Part shown: positions 32,163 through 40,473 of the stretch, in pieces
How the letters are laid out: every line of letters begins with the position of its first letter
Numbering within the stretch: the stretch's first letter is position 1
From: RGIG8124 sp045130665
Lineage (GTDB): Bacteria > Bacillota > Clostridia > Christensenellales > CAG-917
DNA length: 64,000 nucleotides
Assembly: GCA_045130665.1 (NCBI GenBank)
Contig: JBGUQC010000003.1
Coordinates: 62,001 to 126,000, forward strand
Direction of reading: 5' to 3'
Notes under the pieces: generated by a model
Database searches by the model: none
What the model was told of the DNA's origin: nothing
What the model saw: only the letters and a program-made list of their open reading frames with translations
Position numbers and translations under genes: made by a program

Positions 32163-32984
32163 TTATAGACCGATTCTTGTGCAAGGAGCGTTGCCAGAAA
32201 GAATATCGTTTATAGAATATTTGGAGGATGCTATAAATACATTTGTTCCATTCTTGACAGGCTCTTTGATATATTCAAGTTTTGCCCAAGCACCGTTTGC
32301 CCCAGCACGAGACGCACCTGAACAATGAGTTTGCATATCAGATATATTCTTGAGCAATTCCTCAGTATTGTTTCCAGTGATTTCTTCTACGAGAGTAGAG
32401 GAGTCTCCAGGGGTTAAATAAATGCCATTTGATACGGTTAGAATTAACAAAGTCTTACATTTTACAAGGCATGCAATTTGAGATGCAGTTTCATCATTAT
32501 CTATGCATTCAATGGCATGGCCCTTTGTTTCTTTAAGGTTGTTAATCTCCCACTTTCTGTTTTCTTCATCACTAACTGGATCGTTGTAGTTGATGATAGG
32601 AATAGCATCTTGTTCAGGACAACGCATGATTAAATTGTAAAGGTGATTTCTCTTTTCTTCATCATTGAAATGTTGATGCTCAACTAAGATTTGTCTAAGA
32701 GAATATCTGTCATTTACAAATTGACGATATGCACGCATTAAGATTGATTGACCTTCAGCTGCATAGTCTGTTTTGTTGTCTTCGGGTGAACCAGAAAGGT
32801 ATTTTCCATGTCTGTCAAAATAGTCTAATTTACCAATTTCGACAGCACCAGATGTAACCCAAGCCATTCCAGGTTTGAGCTCATGTGATAACCTTGCAAT
32901 TATATTATAATTGATATTGTTGCTCTCTCTGTCGATGAGAGCCATGGAACCTATCTTTCCTACTAAATTAATACCAGATGACAT
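32163..32984 (-). CDS. Amino-acid kinase family protein, glutamate 5-kinase-like
   Basis: A 273-residue member of the amino-acid kinase fold (acetylglutamate, aspartate, glutamate and uridylate kinases). Its motifs are nearest to glutamate 5-kinase: VTSGAVEIG, IPIINYNDPVSDEE, IDNDETASQIA and GANGAWAKLE. It lacks the C-terminal PUA domain of many ProB proteins, and no proA or proC is nearby. The N-terminal VGKIGSMAL replaces the usual VVKxGSSxL. The product may phosphorylate glutamate or another carboxylate. It is downstream of PFOR with a hairpin in between and has AAAGGA before the ATG. Confidence 0.7.
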   Translation of the reverse strand: MSSGINLVGKIGSMALIDRESNNINYNIIARLSHELKPGMAWVTSGAVEIGKLDYFDRHGKYLSGSPEDNKTDYAAEGQSILMRAYRQFVNDRYSLRQILVEHQHFNDEEKRNHLYNLIMRCPEQDAIPIINYNDPVSDEENRKWEINNLKETKGHAIECIDNDETASQIACLVKCKTLLILTVSNGIYLTPGDSSTLVEEITGNNTEELLKNISDMQTHCSGASRAGANGAWAKLEYIKEPVKNGTNVFIASSKYSINDILSGNAPCTRIGL

Positions 32985-32995
32985 TTTTTATCCTT

Positions 32996-33025
32996 TACTA
33001 AAAGCCCCAGTCCTAAGACTGGGAC
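32996..33025 (-). terminator. Terminator or partial terminator between PFOR and the kinase gene
   Basis: On the minus strand GTCCCAGTC and GACTGGGGC make a nine-bp stem (one T-G pair) with a TTAG loop and only four Ts after it. The short tail and the close downstream ribosome-binding site suggest partial read-through. Confidence 0.65.
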
Positions 33026-33044
33026 CAATAGCTAATTTGTTTAA

Positions 33045-36000
33045 TTATTTGTTCTCAGCCTTGTTGACGTAGAATGCACGTTTTGCTGCAGCATCTTTTT
33101 CGTTCTTTGCGAACAATGCTTCTGCTGCTTGTGGGTTAATCTTTGCAAGAGATGCATATCTGTTTTCGCCCTTTAAGAACTCTTGATAATCGGTTGTAGG
33201 TGCCTTTGAATCAAGTGTGAATGGGTTCTTATCTGTTCCAACTAAATCTGGGTTGTAACGGAAGTTGAGCCAGTATCCACAGTCTACAGCCTTCTTCTCT
33301 TCGAGTTGTGACTTATCCATTCTGATACCATGGTTGATACATGGTGCATATGCGATAATGAGTGATGGACCATTGTAAGCTTCTGCTTCGTTCATTGCTT
33401 TAACAACTTGGTTCATGTCTGCACCCATTGCAACAGATGCTACGTATACATAACCATAATCCATTGCGAGTAATGCTAAGTCTTTCTTCTTTGTTCTCTT
33501 ACCAGTTGCTGCGAATTTTGCAATAGCACCAGCTGGAGTTGACTTGGAAGCTTGTCCACCAGTGTTGGAGTAAACTTCTGTATCAAGTACTAAGATGTTT
33601 ACATCTTCATCTTGTGCGATTACGTGGTCTAATCCATTGTAACCAATATCATATGCCCAGCCGTCACCACCGATGATCCAGATTGACTTCTTTACTAAGC
33701 AGTCAGCTGCTTTCTTGATGTATAATACATCTTCATTTCCTGATTTTGCTTCTTCGTCTAATAATGCTTTTACTTTTTCAGCTGCTTCTTTGGACTTTGG
33801 TCCGTTTGAGAATGCATCTAACCATTCTGTTAATGCTGCTTTGAATGCATCAGAGATTCCGCCGTTTGCAATTAAAGCTTCAGCTTTCTCTTTTAATACA
33901 CCACGTCTTTGCTTGTAAGCAATGTGCATACCATAACCGAATTCAGCGTTGTCTTCGAATAATGAGTTAGCCCATGCTGGACCTTCGCCTTTATCGTTTG
34001 TTGTGTATGGACATGTTGGAGCAGAACCAGAGTAGATTGATGAACAACCTGTTGCATTAGCAACAACCATTCTGTCACCAAATAATTGTGTAACAAGTTT
34101 TACATATGGTGTTTCGCCACATCCTGCACATGCGCCAGAGAACTCGAATAATGGTTTCTTGAATTGGCTTCCAACTAATGTTTGTGTATTGATTGGAGCA
34201 CTTGTTTCCTTTAAGGAAGCTGCATATTCCCAGTTTGCTGCTTCTTGTGCGATAGCATCTGCTGTTGGGATAGCTGTGAGTGCTTTTTCTTTAGCCATAC
34301 ACATATTTACACAGTTCATACATCCTGTACAATCGTATGGAGAAATTTGAATACGATATTGATATGCTTTGTTTGCGTTAGCTGCCTTTGTTACGAATGA
34401 TGCTGGCTTTCCTGCTAATTCTTCTTCTGTAGCAAGTGTTGGTCTAATAGCTGCATGTGGGCAAACTAATGAACAACGGTTACATTGGATACATTTGTCA
34501 ATATCCCATACTGGAACCATATCTGCAACACCACGTTTTTCGAACTTGGTTGTTCCTGTTGGAACAAATCCTGCTGGATCGAATGCACTAACTGGGAGTT
34601 TGTCACCTTCTTGTGCTGCAATAGGTGCAACAAATGCTCTGAAGTATTCATCATCTGCGAGCTTGATTGGTTCTGCACCAGTTGTAGTTGTTGCCCAACT
34701 TTCTGGATATTGAACTTCCTTTAAAGCTGCAATAGCATTGTCGATACAGTCACAGTTCATCTTAACAACTGCGTCACCTTTCTTTGCATATGTCTTCTTG
34801 ATAGCTTCTTTCATATACTTTTCAGCATCTTCATATGGCATTACATTTGCGAGTTTGAAGAATGCAGCTTGCATAACTGTGTTAACACCCTTAGTTGCAC
34901 CAAGAGCTTTGATAACACCAAGACCATCAAGTGTATAGAACTTGATATGCTTTTGTGCGATGATGTTCTTCATCTTTGCTGGTAGGTGTCTGTCCATATC
35001 TTCTGGATCCCAAATTGAGTTAAGTAAGAATGTGCCGCCTTCCTTTAAGTCTGAAACCATATCATAGAGTAATACGTATGATGATTTGTGACATGCGATG
35101 AAGTCTGCTTGGTCGATTAAATATGTTGAACGAATTGGTGTGTCACCGAAACGGAGGTGTGATACTGTTAAACCACCAGATTTCTTTGAATCGTATGCAT
35201 AATAACCTTGTGCATATTTTTCTGTGTAGTCACCAATAATCTTAATTGAGTTTTTGTTTGCACCGACAGTACCATCTGAACCAAGTCCGTAGAACTTGCA
35301 GCTGATCATACCCTTTGGTGCAGCATCTATCTTTTCCTTGATTGGAAGTGAGGACATTGTTACGTCATCAGTGATACCAACTGTGAAGTGGTTCATTGGT
35401 GCCTTTTGTGCCATGTTCTCATATACTGCATTTATCATGGATGGGTTGAATTCCTTAGAACCAAGACCATATCTTCCTGCTAATACCTTAACAGCAATTC
35501 CTTTTTCTTGGAGAGCTGCTACTACATCTAAGTAGAGTGGTTCGCCTAAAGAACCAGCTTCTTTTGTTCTGTCTAAGACAGTAACAACTTTTGCTGTCTT
35601 TGGAAGTGCATTGCAGAATGCATCTACTGGGAATGGACGATAGAGGTGAACTTTAAGAACACCAACTTTTTGTCCCTTTGCGCTTAAATAATCAATTGTT
35701 TCTTCTGTTGCTTCAGCACCGCTACCCATGATAACGATAACTCTGTCTGCATCCTTTGCACCATAGTAGTTTACTAAGCCGTATTTACGTCCTGTAATTG
35801 AGTAAACTTTTTCCATCATTTCTTCAACAATTGCTGGAACTGCATTGTAGTACTTGTTTGCAGCTTCTCTGTTTTGGAAGTAGATGTCTGGGTTTTGAGC
35901 TGTACCAGCTTCGTGTGGATGTTCTGGGTTTAATGCACGTGCTCTGAAATCATCGATTTCTTTAAAGTTAACTAATGGTCTAATTTCTTCGTAATCAATC

Positions 36001-36551
36001 ACTTCAACTTTGTCTTCTTCGTGTGATGTTCTGAAACCATCAAAGAAGTGTAAGAATGGAACGGATGATTTTAATGTTGCAAGATGTGCAACTAAAGCAA
36101 GGTCCATAACTTCTTGTACAGAGTTACTTGCGAGCATTGCGAATCCAGTTTGACGACATGCCATAACGTCAGCATGATCACCGAAAATTGAAAGAGCATG
36201 TGCTGCTAATGCACGTGCACTTACGTGGAATACGCATGGAAGTAATTCGCCAGCGATTTTGTACATGTTAGGAATCATTAAGAGTAAACCTTGAGATGCT
36301 GTGAATGTTGATGTTAAAGCACCAGCTGCTAAAGAGCCATGTACTGCACCAGCTGCACCAGCTTCAGATTCCATTTCAGCAATCTTTAATGTATTGCCAA
36401 ATAAATTTTTTCTACCTTTGCCTGCCCATTCGTCACAGTCTTCTGCCATTGGTGAAGATGGAGTGATAGGATAAATTGCAGCAACATCACTGAAAGCATA
36501 TGCGATATGCGCAGCAGCCATATTGCCATCAATTGTCATTTTCTTTGCCAT
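33045..36551 (-). CDS. nifJ: Pyruvate:ferredoxin (flavodoxin) oxidoreductase, single-chain
   Basis: Decarboxylates pyruvate to acetyl-CoA and CO2 and reduces ferredoxin, the central step of anaerobic fermentation. The chain has 1168 residues, the usual homodimeric PFOR length. Order seen: TPP-pyrimidine domain (YPITPSSPMAE), the gamma and CoA-binding regions, two [4Fe-4S] motifs (CIQCNRCSLVC and CTGCMNCVNMC), a proximal cluster Cys pair in GACAGCGETPY, and the TPP-pyrophosphate motif IGGDGWAYDIGYNGLDH with TEVYSNTGGQ. GGAGG precedes the ATG at 36551. The ferredoxin it reduces is not encoded nearby. Confidence 0.96.
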   Translation of the reverse strand: MAKKMTIDGNMAAAHIAYAFSDVAAIYPITPSSPMAEDCDEWAGKGRKNLFGNTLKIAEMESEAGAAGAVHGSLAAGALTSTFTASQGLLLMIPNMYKIAGELLPCVFHVSARALAAHALSIFGDHADVMACRQTGFAMLASNSVQEVMDLALVAHLATLKSSVPFLHFFDGFRTSHEEDKVEVIDYEEIRPLVNFKEIDDFRARALNPEHPHEAGTAQNPDIYFQNREAANKYYNAVPAIVEEMMEKVYSITGRKYGLVNYYGAKDADRVIVIMGSGAEATEETIDYLSAKGQKVGVLKVHLYRPFPVDAFCNALPKTAKVVTVLDRTKEAGSLGEPLYLDVVAALQEKGIAVKVLAGRYGLGSKEFNPSMINAVYENMAQKAPMNHFTVGITDDVTMSSLPIKEKIDAAPKGMISCKFYGLGSDGTVGANKNSIKIIGDYTEKYAQGYYAYDSKKSGGLTVSHLRFGDTPIRSTYLIDQADFIACHKSSYVLLYDMVSDLKEGGTFLLNSIWDPEDMDRHLPAKMKNIIAQKHIKFYTLDGLGVIKALGATKGVNTVMQAAFFKLANVMPYEDAEKYMKEAIKKTYAKKGDAVVKMNCDCIDNAIAALKEVQYPESWATTTTGAEPIKLADDEYFRAFVAPIAAQEGDKLPVSAFDPAGFVPTGTTKFEKRGVADMVPVWDIDKCIQCNRCSLVCPHAAIRPTLATEEELAGKPASFVTKAANANKAYQYRIQISPYDCTGCMNCVNMCMAKEKALTAIPTADAIAQEAANWEYAASLKETSAPINTQTLVGSQFKKPLFEFSGACAGCGETPYVKLVTQLFGDRMVVANATGCSSIYSGSAPTCPYTTNDKGEGPAWANSLFEDNAEFGYGMHIAYKQRRGVLKEKAEALIANGGISDAFKAALTEWLDAFSNGPKSKEAAEKVKALLDEEAKSGNEDVLYIKKAADCLVKKSIWIIGGDGWAYDIGYNGLDHVIAQDEDVNILVLDTEVYSNTGGQASKSTPAGAIAKFAATGKRTKKKDLALLAMDYGYVYVASVAMGADMNQVVKAMNEAEAYNGPSLIIAYAPCINHGIRMDKSQLEEKKAVDCGYWLNFRYNPDLVGTDKNPFTLDSKAPTTDYQEFLKGENRYASLAKINPQAAEALFAKNEKDAAAKRAFYVNKAENK

Positions 36552-36608
36552 GATAAATTTCCTCCAAATTATTGCGCTTGTATGCGTTTATTTTATAAAT
36601 CAAAAGTA

Positions 36609-36638
36609 ATTATAAAGAATTACAAGATTAAAAGTCAA
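36609..36638 (-). promoter_or_regulatory. Promoter of the PFOR gene
   Basis: On the minus strand TTGACT (36633-36638) and TATAAT (36609-36614) with an 18-base spacer, 58 bases before the start codon. Confidence 0.6.
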
Positions 36639-36640
36639 TT

Positions 36641-36683
36641 AAATACGTAAGTTGTTGCCACGTATTTTTTTGTTTGTTATAAT
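36641..36683 (+). promoter_or_regulatory. Promoter of ecfA1 with an inverted repeat around the -35 box; predicted leaderless
   Basis: TTGCCA (36655-36660), 17 bases, TATAAT (36678-36683), then seven bases to the ATG at 36691. AAATACGT (36641-36648) and ACGTATTT (36660-36667) form an 8-base inverted repeat flanking the -35 box, a likely operator. The run of Ts after the right arm also allows a hairpin, but no upstream plus-strand gene needs a terminator here. Confidence 0.6.
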
Positions 36684-36690
36684 TAGTGCC

Positions 36691-37527
36691 ATGTCAACAA
36701 TAAAAGTAAGTGGAGTAAGTTATTCTTACTCACTTGGTGAAGGAAAGAGTCTAAGAGCACTTAGAAACGTGTCTTTTGAGGTAGAAAGTGGCTCATTCGT
36801 TGCACTAGTGGGTATGAATGGAAGCGGCAAGAGCACTCTTGCTAAGCTTTTGAATGGTCTTTTTGTCCCATCCCAAGGAACTATTTTAATTGATGGATTG
36901 GATACAAAGAACGATGATTCCATATTTGAAGTTAGAAAAAGAGTTGGCATGGTTTTCCAAAACCCAGATAACCAAGCTGTTGCTACTATCGTTGAAGACG
37001 ATATAGCATTTGGTCCAGAAAATCTGGGAATTCCAAGAGATGAAATCGTAGAAAGAGTAGATGAGGCACTAGAAGCAGTTGGCATGACAGAGAATAGAGA
37101 TAGAACGTTCTCTAAACTTTCTGGTGGCCAAAAACAAAGAGTTGCAATTGCTGGTGTTTTAGCAATGCGTCCTGAAGTTGTTGTCTTTGATGAATCCACA
37201 TCTATGCTAGATCCAAAAGGTAGAAAAGAAATCATGGATATAGCAAAGTCACTTCATGAAAAAGGTATCACCATTATTAACATTACTCACCATATGGATG
37301 AGGCTGTTATGGCAGATAGAATCATAGTGCTAAAGAATGGACAAATCATCGCAGATGATACTCCAGAAAAAATCTTCTCATCTAACGTCATTCAAGCTGC
37401 AGGATTGACACTTCCAATGTCTGCAAAAATCTCAGAAGAATTAAAAGAAAAAGCAGGATTTGAATTTGATAAAAAGCCACTATCTTTTGATGCTTTAATG
37501 GAGGAAATATGCGAGCAATTGAAATAA
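36691..37527 (+). CDS. ecfA1: ECF transporter ATP-binding subunit EcfA1
   Basis: One of two ATPases of an energy-coupling-factor vitamin or metal transporter. About 278 residues. Walker A is GMNGSGKST, signature LSGGQKQRVAIAG, and Walker B is VVFDESTSMLDP, where the Ser-Thr-Ser and MLDP form is typical of EcfA1. The frame opens at an upstream codon (36652), but that would place the promoter inside the gene; ATG 36691 matches the family start and sits seven bases after TATAAT. It overlaps ecfA2 by 19 bases. Confidence 0.93.
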   Translation: MSTIKVSGVSYSYSLGEGKSLRALRNVSFEVESGSFVALVGMNGSGKSTLAKLLNGLFVPSQGTILIDGLDTKNDDSIFEVRKRVGMVFQNPDNQAVATIVEDDIAFGPENLGIPRDEIVERVDEALEAVGMTENRDRTFSKLSGGQKQRVAIAGVLAMRPEVVVFDESTSMLDPKGRKEIMDIAKSLHEKGITIINITHHMDEAVMADRIIVLKNGQIIADDTPEKIFSSNVIQAAGLTLPMSAKISEELKEKAGFEFDKKPLSFDALMEEICEQLK

Positions 37528-38372
37528 AAGATCTCACATTCACATACTCCAAAAAAACACCATTTGAAAAGATGGCTCTTAAGAATATTACCTTCAATGT
37601 TGAAGAGGGTGAAACTTTAGGAATTATTGGACAAACAGGATCCGGAAAATCCACATTAATCCAGCATCTAAACGGGTTAATTAGGATGAAGAACGGTGAA
37701 GGAACCATTTTAGGAAAGGACATAAAAGACAAGAAAATCCTCAAAGAATTACGCTTTGATGTAGGTATGGTTTTCCAATATCCTGAGTATCAATTATTTG
37801 CAGATACAGTTGCACTTGATGTTGCATTTGGGCCAAAGAATATGAAGCTCGAAAAAGACGAAATAGATAGAAGAGTTCGCAGAGCTTTAGATTTAGTTGG
37901 ACTTCCATATGATAAATTTGCAGAACGTTCACCATTTGAACTATCTGGTGGTGAAAAGAGAAGGGCGGCAATTGCTGGCGTTATCGCAATGGAACCAAAG
38001 ATTTTGGTTCTAGATGAACCAACTGCTGGTCTAGATCCTCAAGGAAGAGAAGAAATTTTAGATTTAATTAAACAATTAAAGAAAGAGGTTTCTCCAACAA
38101 TCATTATTGTTTCTCATAACATGGATGAAATAGCAAAGATGGCAGACCATATCATAGTCATGTCTGAAGGCTACATCATTTATGATGGAACACCAATTGA
38201 AGTATTCACACAGCCAGATTTTAAGGAAAAGACCGAATTAGATCTTCCTATGGCAACAAGAATTGCAGATACATTGCAAGAAAGAGGTATCAATATCCCA
38301 GATGTTGTAACAGTTGAAGCATTGGTTGAAGAACTTGCAAAACTTAAAAAGGGAGGATGCGAAAATGAGTAG
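37509..38372 (+). CDS. ecfA2: ECF transporter ATP-binding subunit EcfA2
   Basis: Second ATPase of the ECF module. The protein has 287 residues. Walker A GQTGSGKST, signature ELSGGEKRRAAIAG and Walker B LVLDEPTAGLDP are all present and intact; the Q-loop is in VGMVFQYPEYQLF. It starts inside the end of ecfA1 after ATGGAGG and overlaps ecfT by eight bases. No substrate-binding S component is encoded here, so the module probably serves several unlinked S components. Confidence 0.94.
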   Translation: MRAIEIKDLTFTYSKKTPFEKMALKNITFNVEEGETLGIIGQTGSGKSTLIQHLNGLIRMKNGEGTILGKDIKDKKILKELRFDVGMVFQYPEYQLFADTVALDVAFGPKNMKLEKDEIDRRVRRALDLVGLPYDKFAERSPFELSGGEKRRAAIAGVIAMEPKILVLDEPTAGLDPQGREEILDLIKQLKKEVSPTIIIVSHNMDEIAKMADHIIVMSEGYIIYDGTPIEVFTQPDFKEKTELDLPMATRIADTLQERGINIPDVVTVEALVEELAKLKKGGCENE

Positions 38373-39246
38373 AGATATTTCATTTGGACAATATTATCCA
38401 AGCAACTCCTTTGTACATAAGTTAGATGCAAGAACAAAGTTCTTATTAACCATTGTTTATATCGTTGCACTATTCTTCATCCCATCTAATGCTGGTAGAG
38501 TAGCAGAGGCTTGGTATGGATATTTTGGATACATGATAACCTTTGCTTGTTTGCTCTTAATCATAATTCTTGCTAAGGTGCCAGTAACCTCAATTTTGAA
38601 GTCTGTTAAAGGTGTTTTATTAATCATTGTAATCATGGCTTTAATTAACCTTTTTGCTTCAAATACAGGTAAGGTTTTATGGTCTTGGAAGATACTTCAT
38701 ATTACAGATGCTGCAATACATGTAACAATAAAACTAATCTTAAGATTAGTATTGTTAATTATTGGCGTAAGCATTCTTCCTTTAACAACCACTCCAATAG
38801 CATTATCAGACGGTATGGAAAGCTTACTTAAACCATTAAAAGTTATTAAGGTTCCTGTACACGATTTAGCCATGATAGTATCAATAGCACTTCGCTTCAT
38901 CCCAACTCTTTATGAGGAAACTCAAAAGATTATGGCAACACAAAAAGCAAGAGGTGCAGCATTAGATCATGGCAATATTTTCAAGAGAGCAAAGGCTTTA
39001 ATCCCAATCCTAATCCCACTCTTTGTTGGTTCATTTAGAAGAGCAGATGAACTCGCTTTTGCAATGGATTCAAGATGCTATAACGCAACAGATAAGAGAA
39101 CAAAATATAGAATTGCAAAAATGGGTTGGAGAGATGCATTAGCATTCATATTTATGAATGCATACCTTGTTGCAATTTTGTTAGATAGATATTACTGGGT
39201 ATTCGAAATGGATAGAATAATATTTGGAGGATGGTTAGGACAATGA
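38365..39246 (+). CDS. ecfT: ECF transporter transmembrane subunit EcfT
   Basis: Membrane scaffold that couples the two ATPases to S components. About 293 residues from the chosen start, MSRDISFGQYYP, preceded by GGGAGGA; the open frame before it overlaps ecfA2 too far. It has HKLDARTKFLL near the N-terminus, about five membrane segments, and the coupling motifs with A-R-G (ATQKARGAALDHG) and RADELAFAMDSR. The stop overlaps truA. The order ecfA1-ecfA2-ecfT-truA is that of the ribosomal-protein region of Bacillota, but rplM and rpsI do not follow. Confidence 0.92.
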   Translation: MSRDISFGQYYPSNSFVHKLDARTKFLLTIVYIVALFFIPSNAGRVAEAWYGYFGYMITFACLLLIIILAKVPVTSILKSVKGVLLIIVIMALINLFASNTGKVLWSWKILHITDAAIHVTIKLILRLVLLIIGVSILPLTTTPIALSDGMESLLKPLKVIKVPVHDLAMIVSIALRFIPTLYEETQKIMATQKARGAALDHGNIFKRAKALIPILIPLFVGSFRRADELAFAMDSRCYNATDKRTKYRIAKMGWRDALAFIFMNAYLVAILLDRYYWVFEMDRIIFGGWLGQ

Positions 39247-40013
39247 CACGTTATATGGCTGTAATTTCATATGATGGTACTAACTATGTTGGTTGGCAGA
39301 GACAAAAGAATGGTGTCTCCATCCAAGAGATATTAGAAAATGCCATGAAAGAAACATTTGGAACAGATGTAGATTGTACTGCAAGTGGTAGAACAGATGC
39401 AGGCGTTCATGCAGAGGGACAAGTGATTCATTTTGAAGTTGAGACTAATATTCCTGCAGACAAAATCCCATTCTCTGTTAACAACCATTTACCACCAGAT
39501 ATTAGTATGCTTGCTTGCAAGATTGCACCTAAGGGATTCAATGCAAGATTCTCTGCGAAGAGAAAAACATATAGATACTCTATATATTACTCTAGATTCC
39601 CACTTCCAATGCTTGAACATACATGCTACAGAAGTAAAGTTCCAATGGATGTAGAATTAATGAAAGAAGCTGCTACAAAATTGGTTGGCACACATGATTT
39701 CAAGTGCTTCATGGCAGCTGGTTCAAATATTAAAGATAAGACATATAGAACAATGTATGATGTCTCTGTTGAGAGCAAAGATAACATTGTTACTATCACA
39801 GTCACAGGTAACGGATTCTTATACAACATGGTTCGTATCATGGCTGGTACTTTATATTATGTCGGCATCGGTAAACTTACACCAAAAGATGTTGGCAGAA
39901 TTGTTGCTCAAAAAGATAGAGCACAAGCAGGAAAGACTCTTCCAGCAAAGGGTTTGTGCTTACTTTCTGTTGAGTACGACGAAGACGAACAACAACCTGA
40001 GCAACAAGACTAA
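39243..40013 (+). CDS. truA: tRNA pseudouridine(38-40) synthase TruA
   Basis: Makes pseudouridine in the anticodon arm of tRNAs. About 256 residues. The catalytic Asp is in GRTDAGVHAEGQ, the N-terminus has AVISYDGTNYVGWQRQ, and the C-terminal motif YNMVRIMAGTLYYVG is present. Two ATGs are near: 39231 lies directly on the GGAGG, so I use 39243, which overlaps the ecfT stop by four bases. A Gln/Asp-rich tail follows the last domain. Confidence 0.93.
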   Translation: MTRYMAVISYDGTNYVGWQRQKNGVSIQEILENAMKETFGTDVDCTASGRTDAGVHAEGQVIHFEVETNIPADKIPFSVNNHLPPDISMLACKIAPKGFNARFSAKRKTYRYSIYYSRFPLPMLEHTCYRSKVPMDVELMKEAATKLVGTHDFKCFMAAGSNIKDKTYRTMYDVSVESKDNIVTITVTGNGFLYNMVRIMAGTLYYVGIGKLTPKDVGRIVAQKDRAQAGKTLPAKGLCLLSVEYDEDEQQPEQQD

Positions 40014-40050
40014 GATTCATTATCTTCAAAAATAATGAATAGTTTGTAAA

Positions 40051-40079
40051 TTGACATTCTCAAATCTTTCTATTACAAT
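40051..40079 (+). promoter_or_regulatory. Promoter of the 40087 gene, predicted leaderless
   Basis: Consensus TTGACA (40051-40056), exactly 17 bases, TACAAT (40074-40079), then seven bases to ATG 40087. No ribosome-binding site lies between. Confidence 0.68.
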
Positions 40080-40086
40080 TTTCAAT

Positions 40087-40461
40087 ATGTTAACATTAAA
40101 GCTAGTTACAGATAAAAACGAAATAAGTAATCTTTACAAGGATTTTTCCATTGAAGATAATGCAAATGGAGTCCATTTTCTTTTTTTAGATGATGAAAAA
40201 CCAATTGGATTTATTAGGTTTATTCTAAAAGATAATTACGCTTTAATAGATAAAATCTATTATGTAGATGGAGTTGAAGAGGGAGATAGGGATTTCTTCC
40301 TAAGAAGCACTCTCTTTAAATTCCAAGATGCATCAATATTATTAAAACTTGAGGGAGATCAAAAAGATTTCTATAAGTTCGGATTCGTATACGAAGATGG
40401 ATATACACAAATTTGGTCTCCAAACATAAATTTACATGGAGGTTGCTCTTCACATAATTAG
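40087..40461 (+). CDS. Small GNAT-like protein of unknown function
   Basis: A 124-residue protein with alternating strands and helices. FLDDEKPIGFIRFILKDNYALIDKIYYVDG resembles the central sheet of GNAT acetyltransferases, and DFYKFGFVYEDGYTQIW resembles their last strand (a GF motif before the end). The acetyl-CoA-binding (Q/R)xxGx(G/A) loop is not visible, so it may be degenerate or only similar in fold. Its N-terminus was chosen at ATG 40087 because the promoter places the transcript start there. It precedes glnS by 12 bases. Confidence 0.55.
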   Translation: MLTLKLVTDKNEISNLYKDFSIEDNANGVHFLFLDDEKPIGFIRFILKDNYALIDKIYYVDGVEEGDRDFFLRSTLFKFQDASILLKLEGDQKDFYKFGFVYEDGYTQIWSPNINLHGGCSSHN

Positions 40462-40473
40462 AGCAAATACAAA

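Noticed and set aside
36641..36671. AAATACGT...ACGTATTTTTTT as an intrinsic terminator
   Set aside because: There is no plus-strand gene upstream to terminate; it overlaps a near-consensus promoter and is better read as an operator.
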